DNA from: Actinoplanes couchii | GTDB lineage: Bacteria > Actinomycetota > Actinomycetes > Mycobacteriales > Micromonosporaceae | Direction of reading: 5' to 3' | DNA: 58,115 bases | NCBI RefSeq assembly: GCF_016862075.1 | Contig: NZ_BOMG01000093.1 | Span: 1 to 58,115 of the forward strand | Part shown: positions 50,354-58,115 of the stretch, in pieces | Numbering within the stretch: position 1 is the stretch's first letter | Layout: each line of letters starts with the position of its first letter | Translations under genes and position numbers: made by a program | Notes under the pieces: generated by a model | Seen by the model: only the letters and a program-made list of their open reading frames with translations | Databases searched by the model: none | What the model was told of the DNA's origin: nothing

Positions 50354-52036
50354 ATGCGAACGCGTACGGTCGCTTTCCTCACCGTCGCCGCTTTGGGGGT
50401 CGGACCGGCCACCCCGGCGGTGGCCACGCCGCATCCGATCAACGCCCTGATCGCGCGGATGACACTGCCGGAGAAGATCGGGCAGCTCTTCACCACCACC
50501 GTGTACGGCGCGACCGCGACCACGTCCTCGCCGGACAACACCCGCCGGTACGGGGTGGACACCCCGGCCGAGGTGGTGGCGAAGTACCACCTCGGCGGCG
50601 TCGTCTACTTCACCTGGACCGGCAGCCTGCAGAACCCGCGCCAGATCGCCGGCCTCAGCAACGGCCTGCAGCAGGCGGCCGGAAAGATCCCGCTGGCCAT
50701 CTCCACCGACCAGGAACACGGCGTGGTCACCCGGATGCCCGCGCCGGCCACCCGGTTCCCCGGCGCGATGGCCCTCGGCGCCGCCCGTGACCCGGCCGGC
50801 GCCTACCGCACCGGGCAGATCACCGGCGCCGAGCTGCGCGCGGTCGGCGTCAACCAGGTGTGGGCCCCGGTCGCCGACGTCAACGTGAACCCGGCCAACC
50901 CGGTCATCGGCGTCCGCTCGTTCAGCAGCGACCCCACCCTGGCCGGCACCCTCACCGCCAACCAGATCCGCGGGTTCCAGCAGGGCGCCGGGATCTCGGC
51001 GAGCGCCAAACACTTCCCCGGGCACGGCGACACCGCCACCGACAGCCACACCGGACTGCCCGTCATCAACCACAGCCTGGACGAGTGGCGGCGGATCGAC
51101 GCGCCGCCGTTCCGGGCCGCGATCGCCGCCGGCGCCGACACGATCATGAGCGCGCACATCGTGGTGCCGGCCCTCGACCCGTCCGGTGACCCGGCGACCC
51201 TGTCGAAACCGATCATCACCGGGAGGCTGCGCGGGGAACTCGGGTACCGGGGTGTGATCGTCACCGACTCGCTGGAGATGCAGGGCGTCCGGGAGAAGTA
51301 CGGCGACGACCGGGTGCCGGTGCTCGCCCTCGAGGCCGGGGTCGACGTGCTGCTGATGCCCCCGAACCTGGATGTCGCGTTCCGGGCCGTGCAGAAGGCG
51401 GTCGCCGACGGGGAGCTGACCGAGGCCCGCGTCGACGAGTCGGTGCGCCGGATCCTCACCCTCAAGCAGAAGCGGGGCCTGCTGAAACACACGCCGGCCG
51501 ACCCGGCCGCGGCACAACGGATCGTCGGGTCGGCGGCGCACGTCCGTACCGCGCAGGCCGTCACCGACCGCACCGTGACCGCGGTCCGCAACGACGCCCG
51601 TCTGCTGCCGCTCACCGTGGCCGGGAAACGGCTGCTGGTCACCGGCTGGACCTCGGCCACCTACGACACGCTCGGCGTGCTGGCCCGGGAACTGGGCGCC
51701 ACCGCAGTGCCCACGACCGATCCGGATCAGGCCGCGGCGGCCGCCCGGACGCACGACGTGACGGTGGTGCTGAGCAACAACGGCCAGCAGCAGGCGCTGG
51801 TCGCGGCACTGCTGACGACCGGGAAGCCGATCGTCGTGGTGGCGGTCCGCAATCCCTACGACCTGACCGGGCTACCCGGCGTCACCACCTATCTGACCAC
51901 CTACGGCTACACGGATGTCTCGATGAAAGCACTCGCCAAGGTCCTCACCGGAGTCGTGCCGCCCCGCGGAAAGCTGCCGGTGGCGATACCCGGGCTGTAC
52001 CCGTACGGCCATGGCCTGACCTGGGGTGTGAAATGA
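50354..52036 (+). CDS. nagZ: Secreted beta-N-acetylglucosaminidase (GH3, NagZ)
   Basis: 560 residues with a signal peptide (core AFLTVAALGVGPA). KHFPGHGDT with the catalytic His/Asp pair of NagZ enzymes, and the nucleophile Asp in VTDSLEMQG, identify the family. The C-terminal GH3 domain (about 370-560) is also present. It cuts GlcNAc from peptidoglycan fragments from the non-reducing end. The protein is exported, like Bacillus NagZ. Its stop overlaps the namZ ATG by 4 bases. Confidence 0.92.
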   Translation: MRTRTVAFLTVAALGVGPATPAVATPHPINALIARMTLPEKIGQLFTTTVYGATATTSSPDNTRRYGVDTPAEVVAKYHLGGVVYFTWTGSLQNPRQIAGLSNGLQQAAGKIPLAISTDQEHGVVTRMPAPATRFPGAMALGAARDPAGAYRTGQITGAELRAVGVNQVWAPVADVNVNPANPVIGVRSFSSDPTLAGTLTANQIRGFQQGAGISASAKHFPGHGDTATDSHTGLPVINHSLDEWRRIDAPPFRAAIAAGADTIMSAHIVVPALDPSGDPATLSKPIITGRLRGELGYRGVIVTDSLEMQGVREKYGDDRVPVLALEAGVDVLLMPPNLDVAFRAVQKAVADGELTEARVDESVRRILTLKQKRGLLKHTPADPAAAQRIVGSAAHVRTAQAVTDRTVTAVRNDARLLPLTVAGKRLLVTGWTSATYDTLGVLARELGATAVPTTDPDQAAAAARTHDVTVVLSNNGQQQALVAALLTTGKPIVVVAVRNPYDLTGLPGVTTYLTTYGYTDVSMKALAKVLTGVVPPRGKLPVAIPGLYPYGHGLTWGVK

Positions 52037-53262
52037 ACAGGCGGGCGCTGCTCGCGGGCGGGGCCGGAGTGCTGCTGCCCGCGCCCACCGCACCGGCCGG
52101 CACCCCGCGGACCGGCCTGGAGAAGCTCGCGGACGACGGATGGGCCGCCGTCCGCGGGGAGAAGGTCGGGGTCGTCTCCAACCCGACCGGCGTCGACCGC
52201 GACTACCGGCACCTGGTCGACCGGATGCACGCCGACGGTGTCACCATCGGCGCGGTCTTCGGCCCGGAGCACGGTTTCCGCGGGTCGGCGCAGGCCGGCG
52301 ACTCCGAGGGCACGAGCACCGACGCCCGCACCGGCCTGCCGGTCCACGACGCCTACCTGGCCACTCAAGCCAAGTGGGAGCAGATGTTCCGGGCGACCGG
52401 GGTCCGCACGATCGTCTTCGACATCCAGGACGTCGGCGCCCGGTTCTACACCTACATCTACACGCTGTACGACTCGATGGCCGCCGCCGCGAAGCTCGGC
52501 CTGCGCTACGTCGTGCTGGACCGGCCCAACCCCACCGGTGGGCAGGCCTACGGCCCGATGATGACCGACGGTCACGTCTCCGGGGTGGGCCGGCTCAAGA
52601 TCGTGCAGCAGCACGGGATGACCGTGGGTGAGCTGGCCCGGTTCTACACCGGCGAGTTCGGACTGCGGACCCGTCTGGAGGTGATCAGGTGCGAGGGCTG
52701 GCACGGGCGGATGTACGGCCGGGAGGCAGGTCTGCCCTGGGTGCTGCCGAGTCCGAACATGCCCACTCCGGAGACCGCGCTGGTCTACCCCGGCACCGGC
52801 ATGTTCGAAGGAGTCGCCGCGCTCTCCGAGGGGCGCGGCACCACCCGGCCGTTCGAGCTGATCGGCGGGCCCGGCTTCGACTACCGCTGGTGTGACCGGG
52901 TGGTCGCGCTCGGCCTGCCCGGAGTGCGGTTCCGCGAGGCCTACTTCACGCCCACGTTCAACAAGTTCACGAATCAGCTCTGCGCCGGCATCGAGGTCAA
53001 GGTCGTCGACCCGCGGCGGTACGACCCGATCCGCACCGCCGTGGCCATGCTGGTCGAGGCGCGCAAGTCCCCTTCGTTCGCCTGGCGCGTCGACAGCGGC
53101 ACCCGGTACTTCATCGACCTGCTCACCGGTTCGGCCCGGCTGCGCACCATGATCGACGCGGGGGCGCCGTACCCCGAGGTGGCCGGAGCCTGGGCCGGGG
53201 AGCTGGCCGCTTTCGATCGGCGGCGTAAGCCCTACCTGCTCTACTCCCGGCCCGGCTCGTAG
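52033..53262 (+). CDS. namZ: Exo-beta-N-acetylmuramidase (NamZ, DUF1343)
   Basis: 409 residues with an N-terminal signal-like segment (NRRALLAGGAGVLL, a twin-Arg type). VGVVSNPTG, FGPEHGFRG with a conserved Glu, VFDIQDVGARFYTYI, and LPSPNMPTPETALVYPG are the DUF1343 motifs. In Bacillus NamZ releases MurNAc from the non-reducing end of MurNAc-GlcNAc chains and works after NagZ. The tandem with nagZ here is thus a sequential exo-enzyme pair. Family assignment is clear. Confidence 0.92.
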   Translation: MNRRALLAGGAGVLLPAPTAPAGTPRTGLEKLADDGWAAVRGEKVGVVSNPTGVDRDYRHLVDRMHADGVTIGAVFGPEHGFRGSAQAGDSEGTSTDARTGLPVHDAYLATQAKWEQMFRATGVRTIVFDIQDVGARFYTYIYTLYDSMAAAAKLGLRYVVLDRPNPTGGQAYGPMMTDGHVSGVGRLKIVQQHGMTVGELARFYTGEFGLRTRLEVIRCEGWHGRMYGREAGLPWVLPSPNMPTPETALVYPGTGMFEGVAALSEGRGTTRPFELIGGPGFDYRWCDRVVALGLPGVRFREAYFTPTFNKFTNQLCAGIEVKVVDPRRYDPIRTAVAMLVEARKSPSFAWRVDSGTRYFIDLLTGSARLRTMIDAGAPYPEVAGAWAGELAAFDRRRKPYLLYSRPGS

Positions 53263-53291
53263 TGGGCCGACCTCGTCTCCAGGTCCGGCTC

Positions 53292-54371
53292 TCAGCGGGT
53301 CAACCTGGCATGGGTCACCGACGCCACGGGGGCGCCGGTGACCCGCGAGATCGCCAGCGCGGCCGCCCCCGCGGCGCCGTCCCGTGCCGTCCGGGGCTCC
53401 GCGCCGGTGCGGGCCAGCAGACCTGCCCGGACCTGCCGCGCGACCGGGCCGGGCGTGAGCAGCACCGATCCTGCGAGCACCACGACCGCGCCGGGTGGCG
53501 GGCCGACGTGGTCGAAGGTGTGCAGGAGGCGGCCGGTGGCCGTGGCGCAGATCCGCACGGCCACCGCGTCGTCCTGTTCGGCGGCGGCGCTCACCGCGGG
53601 CGCGAACCCGCCCAGCCGGGCCGGCGGCATCGCGAAGGTGGCCGCGATCAGCGCCTGCGCCATCTCCTCCCGAACTCCGCCGGTTTTCTCCCCAGGCGTT
53701 CCGCCAGCCTTCTCCCCGGGCATTCCGACAACCTTCTCCGCGGGCGTTCCGACGGCTTTCTCCCCGGGCGTTCCGCCGGCCTTCTCTTCGGGCGTTCCGC
53801 CGGCTGCGGCGAAGTGGGCGATCGCGGCGTCCACCAGGGACGTCGGCTCGCCCCGGCCGTCCAGGGCCGCGAGGACCGCCCGCAGCGCCCGCACCGCGAT
53901 CCACACCGCCGACCCCTCGTCGCCGAGCAGCCAGCCGTAGCCGTCGCAGCGCTGTTCCAGGGCGCCGGCGGCGAACCGGGCGGCCAGCGCGCCGGTCCCG
54001 GCCAGCAGCAGCACCCCGTCCGGTTCCGGGGTGCCGGCCGCGAACGCCACCTCCAGATCGGTCACCGTGCCCAGCTCGCCGGTCAGCCCGGCCGACCGCC
54101 AGGCCCGCCCCGCCGCCGCCCGGAACGCCTCCCGCCCCGCGCCCGACGAGCCGGCCGCCCCGAGCACACCCGCTGCTATCGTGGCGCGGTCGATCCGGCG
54201 CAGCGCTTCGGTCAGGGCCGCCTCGATGCTCGCGCTCACCTCGACGCCGCTGCTGTTCCGGTTGGCCCCGCCGGCCGTGCCCCGGCCCACCACCGTGCCG
54301 TCGACCGTCGCGACCACACACCGGGTCGTCGTCGCTCCCGCGTCGACACCGATCACCATCCCCGTACCCAT
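53292..54371 (-). CDS. BadF/BadG-type amino-sugar kinase, probably MurNAc/GlcNAc kinase (MurK-like)
   Basis: 359 residues. VIGVDAGATTTRCV (phosphate 1 loop), LLLAGTGALAARF and GYGWLLGDEGSAVW are the ATP and sugar motifs of the family. It would convert imported MurNAc to MurNAc-6-phosphate, the substrate of MurQ, a step done by a PTS in Bacillus and E. coli. Residues about 188-230 are a repeat of GTPGEKAG-type octads (24-bp DNA units at 53678-53805), absent from normal family members. ATG 54371 or ATG 54359. Confidence 0.85.
   Translation of the reverse strand: MGTGMVIGVDAGATTTRCVVATVDGTVVGRGTAGGANRNSSGVEVSASIEAALTEALRRIDRATIAAGVLGAAGSSGAGREAFRAAAGRAWRSAGLTGELGTVTDLEVAFAAGTPEPDGVLLLAGTGALAARFAAGALEQRCDGYGWLLGDEGSAVWIAVRALRAVLAALDGRGEPTSLVDAAIAHFAAAGGTPEEKAGGTPGEKAVGTPAEKVVGMPGEKAGGTPGEKTGGVREEMAQALIAATFAMPPARLGGFAPAVSAAAEQDDAVAVRICATATGRLLHTFDHVGPPPGAVVVLAGSVLLTPGPVARQVRAGLLARTGAEPRTARDGAAGAAALAISRVTGAPVASVTHARLTR
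53678..53805 (-). repeat. 24-bp in-frame repeats inside the amino-sugar kinase
   Basis: About five units that encode GTP(E/G)EKAG-like octads; frame kept. The inserted loop is Lys/Glu/Gly-rich and should be disordered. Confidence 0.88.
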
Positions 54372-54406
54372 GGATGAAGGATATTGACGATCTGTGCCGA
54401 GCAAAG

Positions 54407-54416
54407 GAAAGTTTTC
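54407..54416. promoter_or_regulatory. Candidate RpiR/MurR operator GAAA-gt-TTTC
   Basis: GAAAGTTTTC lies in the 48-base gap between the divergent kinase and RpiR genes, next to the RpiR ATG. GAAA and TTTC are inverted repeats around two bases, similar to known RpiR-type sites. A related AAGGAAA-containing motif stands before nagZ. Confidence 0.4.
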
Positions 54417-54419
54417 TCC

Positions 54420-55313
54420 ATGACAGTCCGGAAGCGTGGCACAGCCGAAACGGTGGTGCGGGCTCGCGGCCTGCTGCCGTCCCTGTCCCCGGCCGAACAG
54501 CGCGTCGCCCGGGTGATCATCGAGGAGGCCGCCACCGCGTCCCGGCTCACCATCACCGACCTCGCCGAGCGGGCCGGTTCCAGCGAGACCACGGTCATCC
54601 GGTTCTGCCGGGCGATGGGCTTCGCCGGCTACTCCGAGTTGCGGCTCACCCTGGCCGCCGAGGCCGGCCGCCGCGACGAAGCGGTGGAACAGGTCGGCGG
54701 CGACATCAGCCCCGGTGACGACCTCGCCCAGGTGATCAAGAAGATCGCCTTCGCCGACGCCCGCGCCGTGGAGGAGACCGCCTCCCAGATCGACGTCGCC
54801 GTCCTGGAACAGGTCGTCGACCTGGTCGCCGGAGCCCGCCGGGTGGACATCTACGGGGTCGGCGCCAGCGCCTTCGTCGCCACCGACTTCCAGCACAAAC
54901 TGCACCGCATCGGCCGGGTCGCGTTCGCCTGGAGCGACACCCACGTGGCGATGAGCAGCGCCGCCCTGCTCGACGAGCGGGACGTCGCCTTCGGCATCTC
55001 GCACACCGGCGCCACCAGCGACACCATCGACGCGTTCACCCAGGCCCGGATCCACGGCGCCCGCACGATCGCGCTCACCAACTTCCCCAAGTCGCCGATC
55101 ACCACGGTCGCCGACCTGGTGCTCACCACCGCGGCCCGGGAGACCACCTACCGGTCCGGGGCGATGGCCAGCCGACTGGCCCAGCTCACCGTCATCGACT
55201 GCGTGTTCGTCGGCGTCGCGCAGCGCACCTATCAGCAGACCCGGACCGCGCTCGACGCCACCTACGCGGCGGTACGCGACCGGCGGATCAGCCCCGACCG
55301 GAGGCGCCAGTGA
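54420..55313 (+). CDS. murR: RpiR-family regulator (MurR-like)
   Basis: 297 residues. An N-terminal helix-turn-helix (TITDLAERAGSSETTVIRFC, about 43-62) precedes a SIS sugar-phosphate-binding domain (YGVGASAFVA, GISHTGATSDTI, and ALTNFPKSP). MurR-type proteins respond to MurNAc-6-phosphate. The gene overlaps murQ (GTGA) and is divergent from the kinase gene, which supports control of the whole locus. The ATG has AAAGGAAA about 11 bases before it. The symbol is assigned by context. Confidence 0.88.
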   Translation: MTVRKRGTAETVVRARGLLPSLSPAEQRVARVIIEEAATASRLTITDLAERAGSSETTVIRFCRAMGFAGYSELRLTLAAEAGRRDEAVEQVGGDISPGDDLAQVIKKIAFADARAVEETASQIDVAVLEQVVDLVAGARRVDIYGVGASAFVATDFQHKLHRIGRVAFAWSDTHVAMSSAALLDERDVAFGISHTGATSDTIDAFTQARIHGARTIALTNFPKSPITTVADLVLTTAARETTYRSGAMASRLAQLTVIDCVFVGVAQRTYQQTRTALDATYAAVRDRRISPDRRRQ

Positions 55314-56230
55314 GACCGGCCTTTGCAAGTGAACGGTTGTCCCGGACGGAACAGCGCAACCCGCGCAGCACCGGCCTGGACCGGATGTCCACCCTGGAGG
55401 TACTCGAACTGATCAACAGCGAGGACCGCACCGTCCCGGACTCGGTCGCCGCGGTGCTGCCGCAGCTGGCCGCCGCCGTGGAACTCGCGGTGACCGCGCT
55501 GTCCGCCGGCAACCGGGTGCACTACGTCGGCGCCGGCACCTCCGGCCGGATCGCGGTGCTCGACGCGGCCGAGCTGATCCCCACGTTCGGCCTGGAACCC
55601 GACCGGGTCGTCGCTCACATCGCCGGTGGGCCGCCCGCGCTGACCCGGCCGTCCGAGGCCGCCGAGGACGACGAGGCCGCCGGTTCGGCGGTGGTCACCG
55701 CAGTCGAGGCGGGCGATGTCGTCGTCGGGGTCACTGCCAGCGGTCGTACGCCGTACGTCCACGCCGCCCTGACCACCGCCCGGGCGCACGGCGCGCACAC
55801 CGTCCTGATCTCGGCCAACCCGGCGGCCCCGATCGCCCCCGCGGCGGACGTCCACATCGCCCCCGACACCGGCCCCGAGGTGCTGACCGGCTCCACCCGG
55901 ATGAAGGCGGGCACCGCCCAGAAGCTGATCCTGAACGCCTTCTCCACGGCGACGATGGTCCGGCTGGGGCGCACCTACTCGAACCTGATGACCGACATGC
56001 TGGCCTCCAACGCCAAGTTGAAGGACCGCCGTCTGCGCATACTCGCCGAGGCCACCGGCGCCGAACCGGACAGCTGCCACGAGGCCCTGCTCGCGGCCGG
56101 CGGGGACGCCAAGGTCGCCCTGCTGACGCTGCTCTCCGGCACCAGTCCCGACTCGGCGGCCCGCGCTCTGGCGGTAACCGAGGGGCACGTCAGCCGGGCG
56201 CTGCGGCTACTGGCCGTCAACAGTGCCTAG
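55310..56230 (+). CDS. murQ: N-acetylmuramic acid 6-phosphate etherase (MurQ)
   Basis: 306 residues. GAGTSGRIAVLDAAELIPTF contains the sugar-phosphate loop and the first catalytic Glu. SEAAEDDEAAG matches the second acidic site. ASGRTPYV and TGSTRMKAGTAQK complete the SIS fold. The enzyme splits MurNAc-6-phosphate into GlcNAc-6-phosphate and D-lactate. It is co-translated with the regulator gene. No nagA/nagB gene is in the window, so later steps must be encoded elsewhere. Confidence 0.95.
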   Translation: MRPAFASERLSRTEQRNPRSTGLDRMSTLEVLELINSEDRTVPDSVAAVLPQLAAAVELAVTALSAGNRVHYVGAGTSGRIAVLDAAELIPTFGLEPDRVVAHIAGGPPALTRPSEAAEDDEAAGSAVVTAVEAGDVVVGVTASGRTPYVHAALTTARAHGAHTVLISANPAAPIAPAADVHIAPDTGPEVLTGSTRMKAGTAQKLILNAFSTATMVRLGRTYSNLMTDMLASNAKLKDRRLRILAEATGAEPDSCHEALLAAGGDAKVALLTLLSGTSPDSAARALAVTEGHVSRALRLLAVNSA

Positions 56231-56237
56231 CTTTCCG

Positions 56238-57107
56238 TCACTTCGTCGGCGGCCAGGCCTTCTTGTCCACCGCCAGCCACGGTTCCCGGGCCGCCGCGCC
56301 CGGGGCCGAACCGGCGAACGCCACCACGTCCCGGTTCAGGTGGGACTGGTCGGCGTACCCGCTGTCGGCCGCGACCCGGGCGGCGGGCTCCCCGGCGACC
56401 AGACGGTGCACGGCATGGTCGAAACGGATCAGCCGCGCGGCATGTTTGGGCAGCACGCCGAGCTGCGCGGAGAACCGGGACCACAGCCGCTTGCGGCTCC
56501 ACCCGACCTCGGCCGCCAGCCCGTCGATCCGTCCCCGGCCGTGCCCGTCCCGGATCCGCCGCCACACCCGGGCCACCTCGGGATCCGCCGTAGGCCCCGG
56601 CCCGCTCCGCCCCGGCCCGCTCCGCCCCGGCCCGCTTCGCCACCGCCTGGCTAGCGCCGCTTCGACCAGCGCGAACCGTTCGTCCCAGGATCCGGCGTGA
56701 TGCAGCCGGTCAGCGAGCCGTGCCGCCGACCGGCCCCACACGTCGCCCAGGTTCACCACGCCGTCGTCCAGGTCACCCGGTGGCACACCCAGGAATCCGG
56801 ACGCCACCAGTGGGGACAGCCGCACCTGCACGGCCTGGAATCGCTCACCCCGGACCCAGAACGCCCCGGACCCGAACCCGACGCCGGCCACGAAGCCGTC
56901 CCGGCGCTGTCGCCCCGAGGCATCGGTCACCACGAGCGAGCCGCCACCGAACTCCAGGGCCAGCGTGACAGCCGGATGAGGGATGGCCCGCTGACCGGTA
57001 GTGATCACCCCACGGTCCCGAAACCCGGCCATGCCGACCCCGGGCAGCCGACTGGCCCGCCCCGGCCGGATGACCTCCCACACGCTCGCATCATCGCCCG
57101 GGAACAT
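56238..57107 (-). CDS. AraC-family transcriptional regulator
   Basis: About 289 residues. The N-terminal ligand domain is not of the cupin type seen in the regulator at 15886; the C-terminal half has two helix-turn-helix motifs (IDGLAAEVGWSRKRLWSRFS, and EPAARVAADSGYADQSHLNR). A short GRSGP repeat (15-bp units near 56595-56640) joins the two domains. ATG 57107 is preferred over TTG 57119. It is convergent with murQ at a 7-base gap and divergent from the broken hydrolase gene. Confidence 0.85.
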   Translation of the reverse strand: MFPGDDASVWEVIRPGRASRLPGVGMAGFRDRGVITTGQRAIPHPAVTLALEFGGGSLVVTDASGRQRRDGFVAGVGFGSGAFWVRGERFQAVQVRLSPLVASGFLGVPPGDLDDGVVNLGDVWGRSAARLADRLHHAGSWDERFALVEAALARRWRSGPGRSGPGRSGPGPTADPEVARVWRRIRDGHGRGRIDGLAAEVGWSRKRLWSRFSAQLGVLPKHAARLIRFDHAVHRLVAGEPAARVAADSGYADQSHLNRDVVAFAGSAPGAAAREPWLAVDKKAWPPTK

Positions 57108-57148
57108 TCGTCCAATCAACCCGGAGCCGCAGCGCCGACAGTGGACAC

Positions 57149-57940
57149 ATGCCTCTCCCCTGCGATCTTCACGCCGTCCAGGACGGCCCGCCGGACGCCC
57201 CGGTGATCGTGCTGGTCCACGGCCTGGCCGGGTCCACCCGCTGATGGGACGACGTGGTTCCGGCCCTGGCGACCACGGCCCGCGTCATCCGGATCGACCT
57301 CCCCGGTCACGGCCACTCCCCCGAACCGTCCGACGGCGACCACTCGATCCCGCGTCAGGGCCATCACCTCGCGCGGGCCCTGGACCGGCTCGGCGTCCAG
57401 CGGGCAGTCGTCACCGGCCACTCCACCGGCGGTTACGTGGCCACCGCCCTGGCCGAACAGCGCCCCGAACTGGTGACCGCGCTCGCCTTGATCGACACCG
57501 GCCCCGATCGGGACGCCTTCGTCTCGGACGGCCCGGCCGGCAAGCTGCTGCTGGCTCCGGTGCTGGGCCCCTTGCTGTGGCGACTGCGCACCGACGGACT
57601 CGTCCGTCGCGGCCTGAGCACCGCGGTGGCCCCCGGTTTCCCGATCCCGCAGCGCCTGGTGGACGACACCCGCGCCCTCACCCACCGCACGCTGACCAGG
57701 ACATCGCAGGAATCCGAGGACTACCTGCCACTCCCCACCCGGCTGACCGAACTGGGCAAGCCCCTCCTGGTCCTGTTCGGCGACCGGGACCAGAGATGGC
57801 GCCCCGCATCAGCAGCCCGCTACCAGCCCATCCCCGACACGACCGTCGAACTGCTCCCCGGCGTGGGCCACTCCCCGATGATCGAGGCCCCCACCCGTAC
57901 CGCCGAATTCCTGATGTCCTTCCTGCTCCGAACCCGGTGA
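57149..57940 (+). pseudogene. Alpha/beta hydrolase interrupted by an in-frame TGA
   Basis: The frame from ATG 57149 reads VIVLVHGLAGSTR, the HG oxyanion motif, then TGA at 57242-57244 and TGG DDVVPALA. Homologues have WW or similar here (TGGTGG), so a TGG-to-TGA change is likely. The frame continues with the nucleophile GHSTGG, the Asp in LFGDRDQRW and the His in GVGHSP. Restart at GTG 57254 would give 228 residues without the HG loop. Sequencing error or readthrough are alternatives. Confidence 0.72.
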
Positions 57941-58051
57941 CGGAGCCGGCACCCGCACTTGACGAAAGCCCTGACCAGTGGTCCGCTGACCCCGACCCCG
58001 AACTTCGAGGACACGCTGTCCCGAATCCTCGTCGGCCTGCTGGGCCGGTGA
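57941..58051 (+). pseudogene. TetR-like C-terminal relic
   Basis: The frame following the hydrolase stop reads HLTKALTSGPLTPTPNFEDT and LSRILVGLLGR before a TGA. This resembles the last 30 residues of TetR/AcrR proteins (LTPxPxFExxLxRxLxGL). The rest of the regulator, including its helix-turn-helix, is absent. Probably the debris of a deleted gene. The match is short, so the call is tentative. Confidence 0.4.
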
Positions 58052-58071
58052 CCGACCGGCGGCACGCATGG

Positions 58072-58109
58072 TGATGCCCCCGGCCGCGGGTGGCGGTCCG
58101 GGGGCATCA
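58072..58109. terminator. Hairpin terminator at the right edge
   Basis: tgatgcccccgg and ccgggggcatca pair perfectly around a 14-base loop, a strong terminator-type structure. It follows the TetR-like relic. Confidence 0.75.
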
Positions 58110-58115
58110 GTGGGA

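Noticed and set aside
1..58115. tRNA, rRNA, insertion sequences or integrase genes that would mark a mobile island
   Set aside because: None could be recognised on either strand; the decayed genes are explained by local deletions.

Overview
The window is high-GC DNA (about 70 percent or more by eye) with actinobacterial gene families: a SigE-type ECF sigma factor, snapalysin, a CBM2 glycoside hydrolase behind a CebR/CelR-type operator, a Spo0M-like protein, and many GTG/TTG starts with 4-base stop/start overlaps. A filamentous actinomycete of the Actinoplanes/Micromonosporaceae kind is the best guess (inference; no rRNA, tRNA, IS element or CRISPR array was seen).

Layout. (1) 1-7074: a signalling module. 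A minus-strand, largely overlapping operon encodes a vWA protein, a PP2C phosphatase, a protein kinase, a four-helix DUF4407 membrane protein and an unknown protein that runs off the left edge. Divergent from it are a CHAT-type protease and a two-helix membrane protein that share a short N-terminal motif. A perfect 15-bp inverted repeat lies between the arms. The vWA/PP2C/kinase part resembles the known TerY-P triad; the whole arrangement is the best candidate for a little-described stress or defence system. (2) 7155-20066: housekeeping and accessory genes: sigma/anti-sigma pair, secreted glycoside hydrolase, SRPBCC and VOC proteins, a truncated isochorismatase-like gene, snapalysin, patatin, a D-threonine-aldolase-like PLP enzyme, an AraC regulator, a quinone-reductase-like enzyme and a two-component system. 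(3) 20416-29212: CNNM/CorC-type membrane protein, Spo0M, HEAT-repeat protein, XRE regulator, an alcohol dehydrogenase that seems to start at ATT, a lipoprotein and two tandem paralogues of unknown function. (4) 29194-34370: a compact six-gene sugar operon (epimerase, three glycosyltransferases, two unknown proteins). (5) 34391-43423: PadR regulator with its membrane partner, a zinc alcohol dehydrogenase, an FKBP isomerase, and an ABC exporter next to a NarL-type two-component system. (6) 43424-45478: a decayed patch with an alpha/beta-hydrolase relic and a CHAT-like gene lacking its catalytic-cysteine block, then an ion channel and a small protein ending in a RHIM-like amyloid motif. (7) 45492-56230: a peptidoglycan-salvage locus: ABC importer for a sugar, AmlB/YbbE-like serine hydrolase, NagZ, NamZ, an amino-sugar kinase, an RpiR/MurR regulator and MurQ. 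It matches the logic of the Bacillus murQ-murR-murP-amlB-nagZ-namZ cluster, with ABC import plus a kinase in place of the PTS transporter. (8) 56238-58115: an AraC regulator, an alpha/beta hydrolase broken by a TGA codon, and a TetR-like C-terminal relic.

A theme across the window is short tandem repetition (units of about 15-48 bp). It occurs in intergenic DNA, at the tails of convergent gene pairs, and in frame inside enzymes (epimerase, alcohol dehydrogenase, amino-sugar kinase, AraC regulator).
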